This document shows, piece after piece, positions 25,764 to 33,848 of a DNA stretch of 64,000 nucleotides. The stretch comes from Crossiella equi. Lineage in GTDB: Bacteria; Actinomycetota; Actinomycetes; Mycobacteriales; Pseudonocardiaceae. The DNA is taken from NCBI RefSeq assembly GCF_017876755.1, contig NZ_JAGIOO010000001.1, positions 8,231,786 to 8,295,785 of the forward strand, given 5' to 3'. A program made the translations under genes and the position numbers. Position 1 is the first letter of the stretch. Every line of letters begins with the position of its first letter. Under the pieces are notes generated by a model. That model had not been told where the DNA came from. It ran no database searches and was given only the letters and a program-made list of their open reading frames with translations.

Positions 25764-26374
25764 GACGCCACGCCTCCCTCGACCCCGACGCACACCAGCT
25801 CGGCCGCTTCCCAGGCCGCGTGGTGGTAGTCGGGAAGCTCCATCCCCGACGGCAGCACCTCGACGCACGGTTCGTGCTCGCCGAGGGCGCGCAGCACGCG
25901 CTGCACCTCTCCGGTCAGCCCGGCCAGCTCCGAGGAGGCGGTGACCAGGACGACCCGCTTGCCCGCCTCACCCGGGCGCTGCCCGCGCCGCCAGGTGCAG
26001 CGGACCTCCCGCACCCCGGCGCGGCTGCGCAGCGAGGCGGCCAGGACGACCGAGACCGCGTCGCCACCGGCGGGGGTGTCCGGGTGGTCGACGCTGAACT
26101 TCGCGCTGGTCCTCGGCACCTCGTCGACGACGAGCATGGCCTGCAGGGCCGCGCGGTCGGCGCCGAAGGGGGTGAGCGAGTCCGACAGCAGCCGGTGCTC
26201 GCGCTCGGTCAGGGCGATCCGGTGCTGCAGCAGGCTGGCCGGCAACGCCCGGGACAGCACCACCTGCGCTCCACTGGCGAGCCAGTCGCGGAATCGCCAC
26301 AGCTGGGCGTCGGGCAACCGGCCTGCCAGCCGGAGGAGCAGCTCGTGACAGTCGAGCTCGGCAACCTCATGCAT
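25751..26374 (-). CDS. Unknown protein, paralogue B
   Basis: 207 aa, not recognised. The layout is the same as in the next gene without the proline linker: LLLRLAGRLPDAQLWRFRDWL, LTEREHRLLSDSLTPFGADRAALQAML, then RVVLVTASSELAGLTGEVQRVLRALG and ELPDYHHAAWEAAELV. The L-P-[DE]-Y-H motif followed by an A-rich helix is the best signature for the pair. Its first half reads as a helical adaptor-like region and its second half as an alpha/beta domain. ATG 26374 is 85 bp downstream of the SLATT gene. Function unknown. Confidence 0.75.
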   Translation of the reverse strand: MHEVAELDCHELLLRLAGRLPDAQLWRFRDWLASGAQVVLSRALPASLLQHRIALTEREHRLLSDSLTPFGADRAALQAMLVVDEVPRTSAKFSVDHPDTPAGGDAVSVVLAASLRSRAGVREVRCTWRRGQRPGEAGKRVVLVTASSELAGLTGEVQRVLRALGEHEPCVEVLPSGMELPDYHHAAWEAAELVCVGVEGGVASWTA

Positions 26375-26459
26375 GGCCCGCAGCCTAGACCGAAGGGGTC
26401 AACCTTTCAGTCGTTCGGGGGGTCAAGCAGTCAAAAACCCGACGGATTACGGGTATCTG

Positions 26460-26984
26460 TTACTGGCCTTCCGGCTTCTTTGCGGGTTCGATACCAGGCT
26501 TCTGGGGGAACTTGAGGGCGTCGAAGTAACTCTCCGATTCCTTCCCTCGGATGACACTGGCCTTGTCCAGCAGGGACTTCGTCGCGTCGTAGCGCTTCTG
26601 CTCCTTGTTGGGCCCGTCCACCAGTGACTGTGCGTGCAACATCTCCAGCTCCCACGCCGAGTACGCCTCGGTGAGCTTGAAGTCGCTGCGCCGGAGCAGG
26701 CCCCAGTTCTTGTCCCACTGGTAGAAGGAGTGCAGCCCGGTGCACAGCGCGATCGCCACGCCGATCACCGCGATCGTCAGGTCCTTGTACGGGAAGACGA
26801 GCACCGTGATCAGCGGCAGGCTGATGCTCAGCACGATCACCAGGATGCCGGTGAGGCGGAAGAACCGCCGGTTCCAGCGGGCGCGGAAGCGATAGCGGTC
26901 GCGCAGGTCGATCACGTACTGCCGGGCCACCCGGCCGTACTCGCCGTGGTCGGTCTTCGCCGCGGACTTGTCTGTGCCAGCCAC
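26460..26984 (-). CDS. DUF4231/SLATT-domain membrane protein
   Basis: 174 aa. Two adjacent membrane helices (about 45-63 and 68-86, ILVIVLSISLPLITVLVF and LTIAVIGVAIALCTGLHSF) are followed by the family tryptophan/tyrosine segment FYQWDKNWGLLRRSDFKLTEAY and a long charged C-terminal helix. This is the DUF4231 type of the SLATT superfamily, which has been proposed to form pores in nucleotide-signalled conflict systems. It starts 15 bp after the GDPD stop, so the two are in one operon. The gene is less GC-rich than its neighbours, which hints at transfer. Confidence 0.82.
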   Translation of the reverse strand: MAGTDKSAAKTDHGEYGRVARQYVIDLRDRYRFRARWNRRFFRLTGILVIVLSISLPLITVLVFPYKDLTIAVIGVAIALCTGLHSFYQWDKNWGLLRRSDFKLTEAYSAWELEMLHAQSLVDGPNKEQKRYDATKSLLDKASVIRGKESESYFDALKFPQKPGIEPAKKPEGQ

Positions 26985-26999
26985 CGGTACCGCCCTGGG

Positions 27000-27743
27000 T
27001 CATTGCTCGCTGTCGGGGACGAACCCGGAGAATATGATGTTGTCGGCCGATTCGTGAGCCCTTCTCGCCTGAGCGGCCGAACACACCGGCCAGGCCAGCA
27101 CCGGGCAGCCGCGCCGCCGCCAGCACGCCACCGCGGCGCAGGGCAGCCCGTCCAGCTCGTAGCTCACGAAGTCCGGCCTGGTCAGGAAGTTGGTGATCAT
27201 CGACCGTCCGATGATCCGGCTGACCGGGTCGGCCGAGCGCAGCAGTCCCGAGATCTGCCCGAGTGGGCAGCGGGCACCCAGACGGCGCAACCGCAGCACG
27301 GCCACCGGGTCGAAGGAGTGCACGGCCACCTCGCCCCGGTAGCCGGACAGCCGGGACAGCAGCGCGCGCTCGATGCCGCGCCCGTCCAGCGGGTGGGCGT
27401 GCTTGGTCTCGACCAGCAGCGGCACGCGTCCGTCGACCAGGTCCAGGACCTCGGCCAGGGTGGGCACGCCGTGCCCGGTGCCGAGCAGGCTGACCCGGCC
27501 CAGGGCGGCGGCGGTGTGCTGGCGCACCGCGCCGGGGGTGCCGGTGAGGCGGCCCAGGTCGGCGTCGTGGATGACCACCAGCTGCTCGTCGGCGGACAGC
27601 CGCACGTCCAGCTCGCACGGGAAGCCCTGCCGGATGGCGGCCTCGAAGGCGGCCAGGGAGTTCTCCGGCACGCCGGCGGCGTTGTCGTGGAGCCCGCGGT
27701 GGGCGATCGGCACGGCGGTCAGCCACTGCGGCAACACAACCAT
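27000..27743 (-). CDS. Glycerophosphodiester phosphodiesterase
   Basis: 247 aa TIM-barrel GDPD. The catalytic set is present: H15-R16 in IAHRGLHD, E27 in VPENS, E44/D46 in ELDVR, H59-D60 in VIHD, and a later VETK strand. It would hydrolyse glycerophosphodiesters to glycerol-3-phosphate and an alcohol, or a related phosphodiester. No signal peptide, so cytoplasmic. The C-terminal part (FLTRPDFVSYELDGLPCAAVACWRRRGCPVLAWPV) carries the last barrel strands. Immediately followed by the SLATT protein gene. Confidence 0.92.
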   Translation of the reverse strand: MVVLPQWLTAVPIAHRGLHDNAAGVPENSLAAFEAAIRQGFPCELDVRLSADEQLVVIHDADLGRLTGTPGAVRQHTAAALGRVSLLGTGHGVPTLAEVLDLVDGRVPLLVETKHAHPLDGRGIERALLSRLSGYRGEVAVHSFDPVAVLRLRRLGARCPLGQISGLLRSADPVSRIIGRSMITNFLTRPDFVSYELDGLPCAAVACWRRRGCPVLAWPVCSAAQARRAHESADNIIFSGFVPDSEQ

Positions 27744-27820
27744 GGTCGCAAGGCTATGGCGTCGGCCCAGCGTGCGGGCGGTGCGACACCCGGGCGGACG
27801 CGGCAGGCAGGATACGGGGC

Positions 27821-28663
27821 ATGGACGCCGCAGAGGTGCTGCACTACGCCGCCTTCACCGCCGACCCCCGAGGGGGCAACCCGGCGGGCATCGTGCCGGA
27901 CGCCACCGACTTCACCCCGGAGGGCATGCGGCGCGTCGCCGAGCTGCTGGGCTACTCCGAGACCGCGTTCGTCTTCCCGGGGCCGGACCCGAGGCGGCCG
28001 CTGGTGCGCTACTTCAGCCCCAAGGCCGAGGTCCCCTTCTGCGGCCACGCGACGATCGCCACCGGCGCGGCGCTGGCGGCCCGGCTGGGCGCGGGCGAGT
28101 TCGTCTTCACCACCCGCGCGGGCGAGGTCCCGGTGCACACCGAGCTGTCCGGCGGTGTGGCCAGCGCGACCCTGACCAGCGTGCCCGCCACCTTCGCCCC
28201 GGTGCGCCCGGCGGTGCTGGCCGAGGCGCTGACCTACCTCAACTACTCCCGCGAGGACCTGGACCCGGTGCGCGGCCCGCTGGTCGGCTACGCGGGCGCG
28301 CACCACCTGGTGCTGCCGGTGGCCACGCGCGAACGCCTGGCGGAGCTGTCCTACGAGTTCGGCTCCCTGGCCAGCCTGATGGCCCAGGAGGACTGGACCA
28401 CGGTCCAGCTGGTGTGGTTCGCCCCGGACGGCACGGTCCACAGCCGCAACCCCTTCCCGGTGGGCGGCGTGGTGGAGGACCCGGCCACCGGTGCGGCCGC
28501 CGCGGCCCTCGGCGGCTGCCTGCGCCCGGGCCTGACCGCCCCGGCGCGGCTGACCGTCCGCCAGGGCGAGGACATGGGCCGCCCGAGCTTGCTGTTGGTA
28601 GACATCGACCCAGCGGATCCCCGCATCCGCGTGACCGGCCAGGCGGTTCCCCTTGCACACTGA
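27821..28663 (+). CDS. PhzF-family isomerase/epimerase-like protein
   Basis: 280 aa with the two-lobed diaminopimelate-epimerase fold. The catalytic glutamate is Glu47 in LGYSETAFVF, and the signatures PRGGNPAGIV, FCGHATIATG and the C-terminal VVEDPATGAAAAALGG are all present. PhzF itself isomerises a dihydro-anthranilate in phenazine formation, but most homologues, including this one without other phz genes, have unknown substrates. Divergent from the GDPD gene. Its 3' end overlaps the GNAT gene by 11 bp. Confidence 0.9.
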   Translation: MDAAEVLHYAAFTADPRGGNPAGIVPDATDFTPEGMRRVAELLGYSETAFVFPGPDPRRPLVRYFSPKAEVPFCGHATIATGAALAARLGAGEFVFTTRAGEVPVHTELSGGVASATLTSVPATFAPVRPAVLAEALTYLNYSREDLDPVRGPLVGYAGAHHLVLPVATRERLAELSYEFGSLASLMAQEDWTTVQLVWFAPDGTVHSRNPFPVGGVVEDPATGAAAAALGGCLRPGLTAPARLTVRQGEDMGRPSLLLVDIDPADPRIRVTGQAVPLAH

Positions 28664-29288
28664 GCTGTCCACCCTGCTCGCCGAAGCGGCCGCGGGCCGT
28701 CCCCCGGCCGCGGACGGCGGCCTGACGATCCTGCCCCAGGGCAAGGAACGCCTGCCCGCGGTCCTGGGCTTCACCGCCCACCACGTCATCGTGGCCGACG
28801 TGGACCCGGACTGGGTCCGCGCCCAGCTCCCGGAGGGCGACCTGGGCGCCCCGATGAACCCCCCGTTCCTGGCGGCCCTGTGCGAGGCCACGGGCGGTCG
28901 CGAGGTCCACTTCCCGGACGCGGTCCTGGCGGCCCCACCCCTGGCCGGACCCCCGGAACTGACCCTGCGCCCGGCCGACTCCTCCACCCACGACCGCGTC
29001 CGCCGAGCGGAGAGCTTCCGCACCGAGGTCCAGATCTGGACCTGCGAGGGCGGCCTGCTCCTCCTGGGCCGGGGTGTTGGCGACCGCCTGGAGGTCGCCG
29101 CCGAGGTCGACCCCGCGGCTCGTGGGCGCGGCTTGGGGCGGGCGTTGTTCACGGCCGCGCGGGCGCTGGCCGAGGAGCCGGTGTGGGCTCAGGTGGCGCC
29201 GGGCAACGTGGCCTCGTTCCGCGCGGTGCTGGCGGCGGGGTTCACGCCGGTGTGCGCGGAGGCGCTGCTGGTCAACGGCGCTGGATGA
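28653..29288 (+). CDS. GNAT-family N-acetyltransferase
   Basis: 211 aa. The acetyl-CoA motif A is RGRGLGRALFTAAR with the preceding strand LEVAAEVDP, followed by VAPGNVASFRAVLAAGFTPV, in the C-terminal half. The N-terminal ~100 residues have their own order and may bind the acceptor. TTG at 28653 overlaps the end of the PhzF gene and fits translational coupling. Substrate unknown. The last 17 bp overlap the convergent Uma2 gene. Confidence 0.85.
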   Translation: MHTELSTLLAEAAAGRPPAADGGLTILPQGKERLPAVLGFTAHHVIVADVDPDWVRAQLPEGDLGAPMNPPFLAALCEATGGREVHFPDAVLAAPPLAGPPELTLRPADSSTHDRVRRAESFRTEVQIWTCEGGLLLLGRGVGDRLEVAAEVDPAARGRGLGRALFTAARALAEEPVWAQVAPGNVASFRAVLAAGFTPVCAEALLVNGAG

Positions 29289-29883
29289 GCTTGGCCAGGT
29301 CCACGACGACGGGCACCGGCGCCGCGCTGATGGTGTGGTCGCCGGGCTCTTCGAGCTTCTGGTCGACCTCGTACCTGCCGTCGACCAGCCGGTAGGCGGT
29401 CAGCACGGGCAGGGCGCGCAGGTCGTCGGGCTGGTCGACGGTCCACAGGAACGGCACTCCGGCAGCGGCGTAGGAGGTCAGCTTGGTCTCGCGTTCGGCG
29501 AGCTTGTTCCCGGGGGACCAGATCTCGACCACGAGCTGGAGGTCCGCCGCGTTGATGTAGACGCTTCCCGCCTCGGTGTTGAGAACCACCAGATCCGGGA
29601 TCAGCGCGGTGCGCAAACCCGCTGAGACGCACACGTTCACCGCCTGCGCGAAATCCAGGTCGGGCCGCTCGGCCGCGTCGAGGGCGGCTTCCAGTGTTTT
29701 GGCAAGCCGGTAGGAGGCCTGCTGGTGCTCCCTGCTGGGAGCGGGCGTCATCACGAAGTACCCCAAGCTCAGCTCAACGACCGCCCCATCCGCCCGCGGG
29801 TCCAGGGCCAGCCAGTTCTCAACGGTGTGCGGGCCGATCCTGGGCTCGTCTTCCCTGTCGTCGTCGAGAGCTGCTGCGGACAC
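29272..29883 (-). CDS. Uma2-family (DUF820) putative nuclease, copy 1
   Basis: 203 aa restriction-endonuclease-like fold. The PD-(D/E)xK-type core is LIPDLVVLN, LVVEIWSPGNK and the Lys/Glu run LAERETKLTSYAAAGVPFLWTVD. The N-terminal GPHTVENWLALDP is the family opening. Uma2 proteins are common in actinobacteria and cyanobacteria, often in many copies, and their biological role is unclear. GTG 29883 follows CTGGAGGTAGAG. The neighbouring gene (30048-30635) is a close paralogue with the same leader sequence. Confidence 0.88.
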   Translation of the reverse strand: MSAAALDDDREDEPRIGPHTVENWLALDPRADGAVVELSLGYFVMTPAPSREHQQASYRLAKTLEAALDAAERPDLDFAQAVNVCVSAGLRTALIPDLVVLNTEAGSVYINAADLQLVVEIWSPGNKLAERETKLTSYAAAGVPFLWTVDQPDDLRALPVLTAYRLVDGRYEVDQKLEEPGDHTISAAPVPVVVDLAKLIQRR

Positions 29884-29942
29884 GGCTCTACCTCCAGCTC
29901 CGGCTTGCGGCCGAGTATGTCGTCGCGTGCCTGGTCAGCGTA
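29881..29942. repeat. Duplicated leader of Uma2 copy 1
   Basis: The ~60 bp upstream of this Uma2 start nearly repeats the 60 bp before copy 2 (30633-30695). Shared blocks include CACGGCTCTACCTCCAGCT, CGGCTTG, CCGAGTAT and CCTGGTCAGCG, read on the plus strand. It contains the ribosome site and probably the promoter. Confidence 0.65.
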
Positions 29943-30047
29943 GGCGAGCAGACCACAACCAGCCTCCGGTGTGGCGCCGGACTGGCAATACGCCGTAGCG
30001 CGAGGCTCGCCGCCAGTCGCTGTGGCGAACTGCCGCAGGTCTTCTGG

Positions 30048-30635
30048 TCAGGAGTCCAGTTCAACCAGGTCGATGGGGACCGGTACCGGTGCCGCGGTGA
30101 TGGTGGCGGCGCCGGTCTTCTCGATCTTCTGTTCGACCTGGTACTTGCCGTCCACGAGCCGGTACGCGGTCAGCGTCGGGACCGTGTGGAGGTCGTTGGG
30201 CTGCTCGACGGTCCACACGAACGGGACTTCGGCGCCCGCGTAGGCGGCCAGCTTGGTCTCGCGTTCGGCGAGCTTGTTCGCCGGTGACCAGATCTCGACC
30301 GCCAGCACCACGTCCCGCGGGTCGAAGTAGGTTCCGACCGCCTTGCGGTTGAGGACGACCAGGTCCGGGATCAAGGCGGTGCGCCAGGCGGTCGAGATGC
30401 GGACGTTCACCTCGGGCACCACGTGCAGGTCGGTGCGTCCCGCCGCACGGACCGCCGCTCGGGTCAGGAAGGCGAGGTTCATCATGGCCGTCTGGTGCTC
30501 ACCGGAGGGCGCTGGCGTCATGTAGAGGTATCCATAGATCAGTTCGACGACCGACCCGTCCACCGGAGGGTCCAGAGCCAGCCAATCCTCGACGGTGTGC
30601 GGGCCGATCATGGGGTCGTTGAGAGCTGTGGACAC
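30048..30635 (-). CDS. Uma2-family (DUF820) putative nuclease, copy 2
   Basis: 195 aa paralogue of the preceding Uma2 gene. It has the same opening (GPHTVEDWLALDPPVDGSVVEL), core (ALIPDLVVLNRKA, AVEIWSPANKLAERETKLAAYAGAEVPFVWTV) and ending. The putative catalytic acidic residues and Lys are kept in both copies, so neither looks inactivated. GTG 30635. The two copies differ most in the helical stretch after the first strand (residues about 55-80). The origin by tandem duplication is supported by the repeated leader. Confidence 0.88.
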   Translation of the reverse strand: MSTALNDPMIGPHTVEDWLALDPPVDGSVVELIYGYLYMTPAPSGEHQTAMMNLAFLTRAAVRAAGRTDLHVVPEVNVRISTAWRTALIPDLVVLNRKAVGTYFDPRDVVLAVEIWSPANKLAERETKLAAYAGAEVPFVWTVEQPNDLHTVPTLTAYRLVDGKYQVEQKIEKTGAATITAAPVPVPIDLVELDS

Positions 30636-30695
30636 GGCTCTACCTCCAGCTTCGGCTTGTTCCCGAGTATCTCACAACGGGCCTGGTCAGCGAGG
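30633..30695. repeat. Duplicated leader of Uma2 copy 2
   Basis: Partner of the repeat at 29881-29942; see there. Differences are short substitutions rather than indels, consistent with an old tandem duplication that included the promoter. Confidence 0.65.
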
Positions 30696-30745
30696 GCCAG
30701 CGGCACGGTGGCTGTAGCCCGCCTGCCGTTGGCCCGTCGCCCGCC

Positions 30746-31672
30746 TCAGCCCAGTTCCAGCACCGCCTTGCCGTGCAGCCGCCTCTCCAGCAGCGCGCCG
30801 ATCGCCTCGTCGGCGTCCTTCCAGCTGCCCCGCCAGGTGATGCCCGGGTCCAGGGTGCCCTCGTGGACCAGGCGGGCCAGCCAGGTGAGGTCCGGGCCCA
30901 GGCCGGTGTGGTGCAGGAGGAAGAAGGTGGTGATCTTGCGGTCGCGGGCGCCCGTGCCGTTGAAGGCGTCCAGGGGGAAGTGTTCCGGCTGGCCGGAGGC
31001 GTGGCCGATGGAGATCAGGGTGCCGTGGTCGGCCAGGTGGGCGAAGGCCTCGGTCAGGGCCGGGCCGCCGACCTGGTCCAGGACCGCGTTGACCGGGGCG
31101 GTGAGGTCGGCGGGGCTGGACAGGACCTCGTGGGCGCCCAGGGCGTGCAGGGTCTCCGCGTGGCGGGACGGGTCGCCCGTGGTGGCGATGACGTGGGCGC
31201 CGCCCAGGCGGGCCAGCTGCACCGCGTAGCGGCCCACGCCGCCCGTCGCGCCGGTGACCAGGACCCGGCGGCCCAGCAGGGGGCCCACGCCGTGCAGGGC
31301 GCGCAGCGCCGTCAGGCCCGCGACCGGGAGCGTGCTGGCCGCGCCCGGGTCGGCGCCCTCGGGCAGGGTGCCCAGCATCGTGGTGTCGACCGCCCGGAGC
31401 TCGGCCCAGCCCTCCTGCCAGCCCAGCGTGACCACCGGGGTGCCCTCGGCCGGGCCGGAGCCGTCGGCGGCGGCGCGTTCGACCACGCCCGCCGCGTCGA
31501 AGCCCAGGACCGCACCAGGCTCCGCCTCCGGGAGCAGGTACTTCAGCTCGCCCAGGTTCAGCGAGATCGCCGTGATGCGGACCAGGGCCTGGTTGGCGGC
31601 CGGGACGGGGTCCGGGGCCTCGGCCAGGTGCAGACCGTGCGGGGCGGTGGGGTCGACGACAAGAGCGCGCAT
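30746..31672 (-). CDS. Zn-independent quinone oxidoreductase (MDR family)
   Basis: 308 aa. An N-terminal GroES-like domain lacks zinc ligands (AISLNLGELKYLL), and the NADPH Rossmann motif VLVTGATGGVGRYAVQLARLGGA is followed by DQVGGPALTEAF. This is the NADPH:quinone-reductase/crotonyl-reductase branch of MDR enzymes. ATG 31672 follows GGGAGGAC. It is divergent from a TetR regulator across an 80-bp gap with two inverted repeats, the layout of an inducible detoxification enzyme. Confidence 0.92.
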   Translation of the reverse strand: MRALVVDPTAPHGLHLAEAPDPVPAANQALVRITAISLNLGELKYLLPEAEPGAVLGFDAAGVVERAAADGSGPAEGTPVVTLGWQEGWAELRAVDTTMLGTLPEGADPGAASTLPVAGLTALRALHGVGPLLGRRVLVTGATGGVGRYAVQLARLGGAHVIATTGDPSRHAETLHALGAHEVLSSPADLTAPVNAVLDQVGGPALTEAFAHLADHGTLISIGHASGQPEHFPLDAFNGTGARDRKITTFFLLHHTGLGPDLTWLARLVHEGTLDPGITWRGSWKDADEAIGALLERRLHGKAVLELG

Positions 31673-31693
31673 GAAAGTCCTCCCAGGAGCAAG

Positions 31694-31730
31694 TGCCACT
31701 CAGTGGCAAAAGCGTATCAGAGGCTTTTGC
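31694..31730. promoter_or_regulatory. Overlapping inverted repeats between QOR and TetR genes
   Basis: TGCCACT-C-AGTGGCA (31694-31708, 7-bp arms) overlaps GCAAAAGC-9 nt-GCTTTTGC (31706-31730, 8-bp arms). Both are perfect and lie between the divergent starts. The first is a good TetR operator; the second may hold a promoter or a second site. Confidence 0.6.
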
Positions 31731-31752
31731 GCTCCGGGATACACTGCCTCCC

Positions 31753-32388
31753 ATGAGCAGTTCCGTGGACCGGTTGCCGCTGCGTGAGCGGAAGAAGCAG
31801 CGCACCCGCGAGGCGCTGATCACCACCGGGCTGCGCCTGTTCGAGGAGCGCGGGTTCGCCGCGACCACCCTCGACGAGCTGTGCGAGGCGGTGGAGGTCT
31901 CCAAGCGCACCTTCTTCCGCACCTTCGCCAGCAAGGAGGACGTCGCGGTCGCCCCGCTGCACGACCTGTGGGTTCTGTTCCTGGAGGACCTGGAGGTGCT
32001 CGAACCGGTCGACGGCGAGCCGCTGACGCGCTTCCTGCAGCGCGTGCTGCTGTCCGCGCTGGCCGAACAGCGCGAACCGGACTGGCCGCGCCGCGCCCTG
32101 CTGGCCCTGCGCCTGCACGTGGAGAACCCGTCCGTGCAAGCCCACTGCCTCTACTTCTGCCACCACACCACCGACACCGCGGCCCGCGTGCTGTGCAGCC
32201 GCTTCGACCTGCCCGACGAGCTGCCGGTGCTGCTCACCGTCGACCTGATCGTGTCCACCCTCCGCCGCGCGCAGGACCGCTGGGCCGCCGCGCCCGGCCC
32301 GCACAGCCACACCGGGCTGCACGAGCACGCGGTGACCGCCTTCGCCGCGCTGCCGGAGGTGCTGACCCTCCAGGCCCGCCCGCGCTGA
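31753..32388 (+). CDS. TetR family regulator
   Basis: 211 aa. HTH region [52 protein letters not shown] at about 10-60. The C-terminal region, with [23 protein letters not shown], is the ligand pocket and includes two Cys and two His. ATG 31753. Divergent from the quinone oxidoreductase, with palindromes in the 80-bp spacer, so it is the likely repressor of that gene and of itself. Ligand unknown, perhaps an electrophile or quinone. Confidence 0.92.
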   Translation: MSSSVDRLPLRERKKQRTREALITTGLRLFEERGFAATTLDELCEAVEVSKRTFFRTFASKEDVAVAPLHDLWVLFLEDLEVLEPVDGEPLTRFLQRVLLSALAEQREPDWPRRALLALRLHVENPSVQAHCLYFCHHTTDTAARVLCSRFDLPDELPVLLTVDLIVSTLRRAQDRWAAAPGPHSHTGLHEHAVTAFAALPEVLTLQARPR

Positions 32389-32442
32389 CCGGGCTGACCA
32401 GTTCGCCCGCACCGGCCCGCCGCGCCTCCTATCCTGGCGCCG

Positions 32443-33765
32443 GTGAAGATCGCGCTCGTCTCGGGTGACGGCCTGCCCGCCAGTGGCCTGCTCACCGTGT
32501 TCCGCTCCGTGCTGGGCCTGCTCGGCGACCGGGTGGACTACCCGGTGCCCGCCGACCTGGGCTACTCCTGGCGCCCGGACAAGCCCGCCTACTTCCCGGC
32601 GGGCCCGGCGGATCCGGTGACCCCGGACTGGCTTCTGGTCTCCAGCGAGGTGCCGGTGCCCGACAGTGAGGCCGAGCTGCTGGCCATCCGCGACGCGGTG
32701 GCCCGGGCCGCGACCCTGTCCGAGCACGCCAGAACCCTGCTGCGCCAACGGATCGAGGCGCTGGCCGCACCGTACGAGCGCTACTTCCGCGCCTGGCTGG
32801 ACCGGCATCGCCCGGACTGGGTGGTCGCGGTCAACCTGACCCTCTCCGACGCCGTCCCGGTGACCCTGGCCCTGCACCGGGCGATCGCGGCGAGCCGGGC
32901 GAACCTGCTGTGCTGGGACCACGACCTCTTCGGCAGCTGTGCGGTCTTCGAGCACGGCGAACGCGTATACCCGCTGCGCCCCAACGAGTTCACCCCGCTG
33001 CCCGGTCCGGAGCACCGCTGGGCGGTGGTCTCCGGGGCGCTGGCCGATGAGGCCGAGGGCTACGGCACCGGCACCCGCCCGGTGGTCGTCCCGAACGTGC
33101 TGCCCCAGATACCGTCCACAGTGGACAAGCTCCATCACGACTTCCGCACCGCGCACGAGCTGGCCCCGGACCGCCCGGTGCTGCTGGCCCCGGTGCGCGT
33201 GTTCCGGGTCAAGGGCGTGGAGCTGTCCGTGCGCTTGTTCGCGCAGGTGCGCGAGGCCGCCCGCCGCCGCGGCGAACCCGAGCCGTACCTGCTGGTCTTC
33301 GGCGCCCTGGACGAGGACCCGGACTACGCCCGCACGGTCCTGACCGAGGTCCGCGCCACCGGCACCGGCGCGGACATCCGCTTCCTCAACGGCGTCCCGC
33401 TGGGCAGCGGCTACGTCGGCGGCACCCCGCGCCTGGCCGAGACCGACCTGCTGGCCCTGGCCGACGCGGTGCTGTTCACCCCGAGCCGACCGGACGTGGA
33501 GACCATCGGCCTGGGCCCGGCCCTGGCCGCCGCGGCGGGCATCCCGTGCGCGGTCACGCCCTACGACGCCTACCACGAGGTGTACGGTCCGGACTTCCAC
33601 GCCGTCCACGTCGGGCAGGAGGGCGCCCCGGACCGGCTGCTGGACCTGCTGGCCGCCCGCCGTTCCGGCGCGGCCTGGTACACCGAGCAGGTGGCGGCCA
33701 ACCGGGAGCTGGTCGCGCGGGTGTTCCCGGAGCAGCCGTGGCGGGCGCTGCTGGCCTCGCTGTGA
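32443..33765 (+). CDS. GT-B glycosyltransferase (GT4-like)
   Basis: 440 aa. N-terminal Rossmann half starts MKIALVSGDGLPASGLLTVF; the C-terminal half has the GT4-type donor site: APVRVFRVKGVELSVRLF, then YLLVFGALDEDPDYA and the late acidic segment FTPSRPDVETIGLGPALAAAAGIPCAV (an E-x2-G-L-x2-A-L variant). No membrane helix. GTG 32443. It looks like a retaining sugar transferase for a cell-surface or small-molecule acceptor; the substrates cannot be read from sequence. The next gene encodes a surface protein, but nothing ties the two functionally. Confidence 0.82.
   Translation: MKIALVSGDGLPASGLLTVFRSVLGLLGDRVDYPVPADLGYSWRPDKPAYFPAGPADPVTPDWLLVSSEVPVPDSEAELLAIRDAVARAATLSEHARTLLRQRIEALAAPYERYFRAWLDRHRPDWVVAVNLTLSDAVPVTLALHRAIAASRANLLCWDHDLFGSCAVFEHGERVYPLRPNEFTPLPGPEHRWAVVSGALADEAEGYGTGTRPVVVPNVLPQIPSTVDKLHHDFRTAHELAPDRPVLLAPVRVFRVKGVELSVRLFAQVREAARRRGEPEPYLLVFGALDEDPDYARTVLTEVRATGTGADIRFLNGVPLGSGYVGGTPRLAETDLLALADAVLFTPSRPDVETIGLGPALAAAAGIPCAVTPYDAYHEVYGPDFHAVHVGQEGAPDRLLDLLAARRSGAAWYTEQVAANRELVARVFPEQPWRALLASL
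33114..33126. repeat. GTCCACAGTGGAC palindrome, copy 2 (within a CDS)
   Basis: A 13-bp perfect palindrome inside the glycosyltransferase gene, encoding part of P-S-T-V-D-K. Listed because the same element recurs six times in the window. Confidence 0.7.
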
Positions 33766-33848
33766 GGCTTCCCCGAACGGGTCACATCGTCACCCGGGCA
33801 GGGGACCGACGGCGCGCGGCGCGCTGAGCCGGCGCACAGACTGGGGCC

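Noticed and set aside
27821-28663. PhzF as a sign of phenazine biosynthesis
   Set aside because: No phzA/B/D/E/G homologues are nearby. Most actinobacterial PhzF-like proteins are isolated.
31717-33609. 630-codon open frame on the minus strand
   Set aside because: Covers the TetR and glycosyltransferase genes on the other strand and has no recognisable motif.
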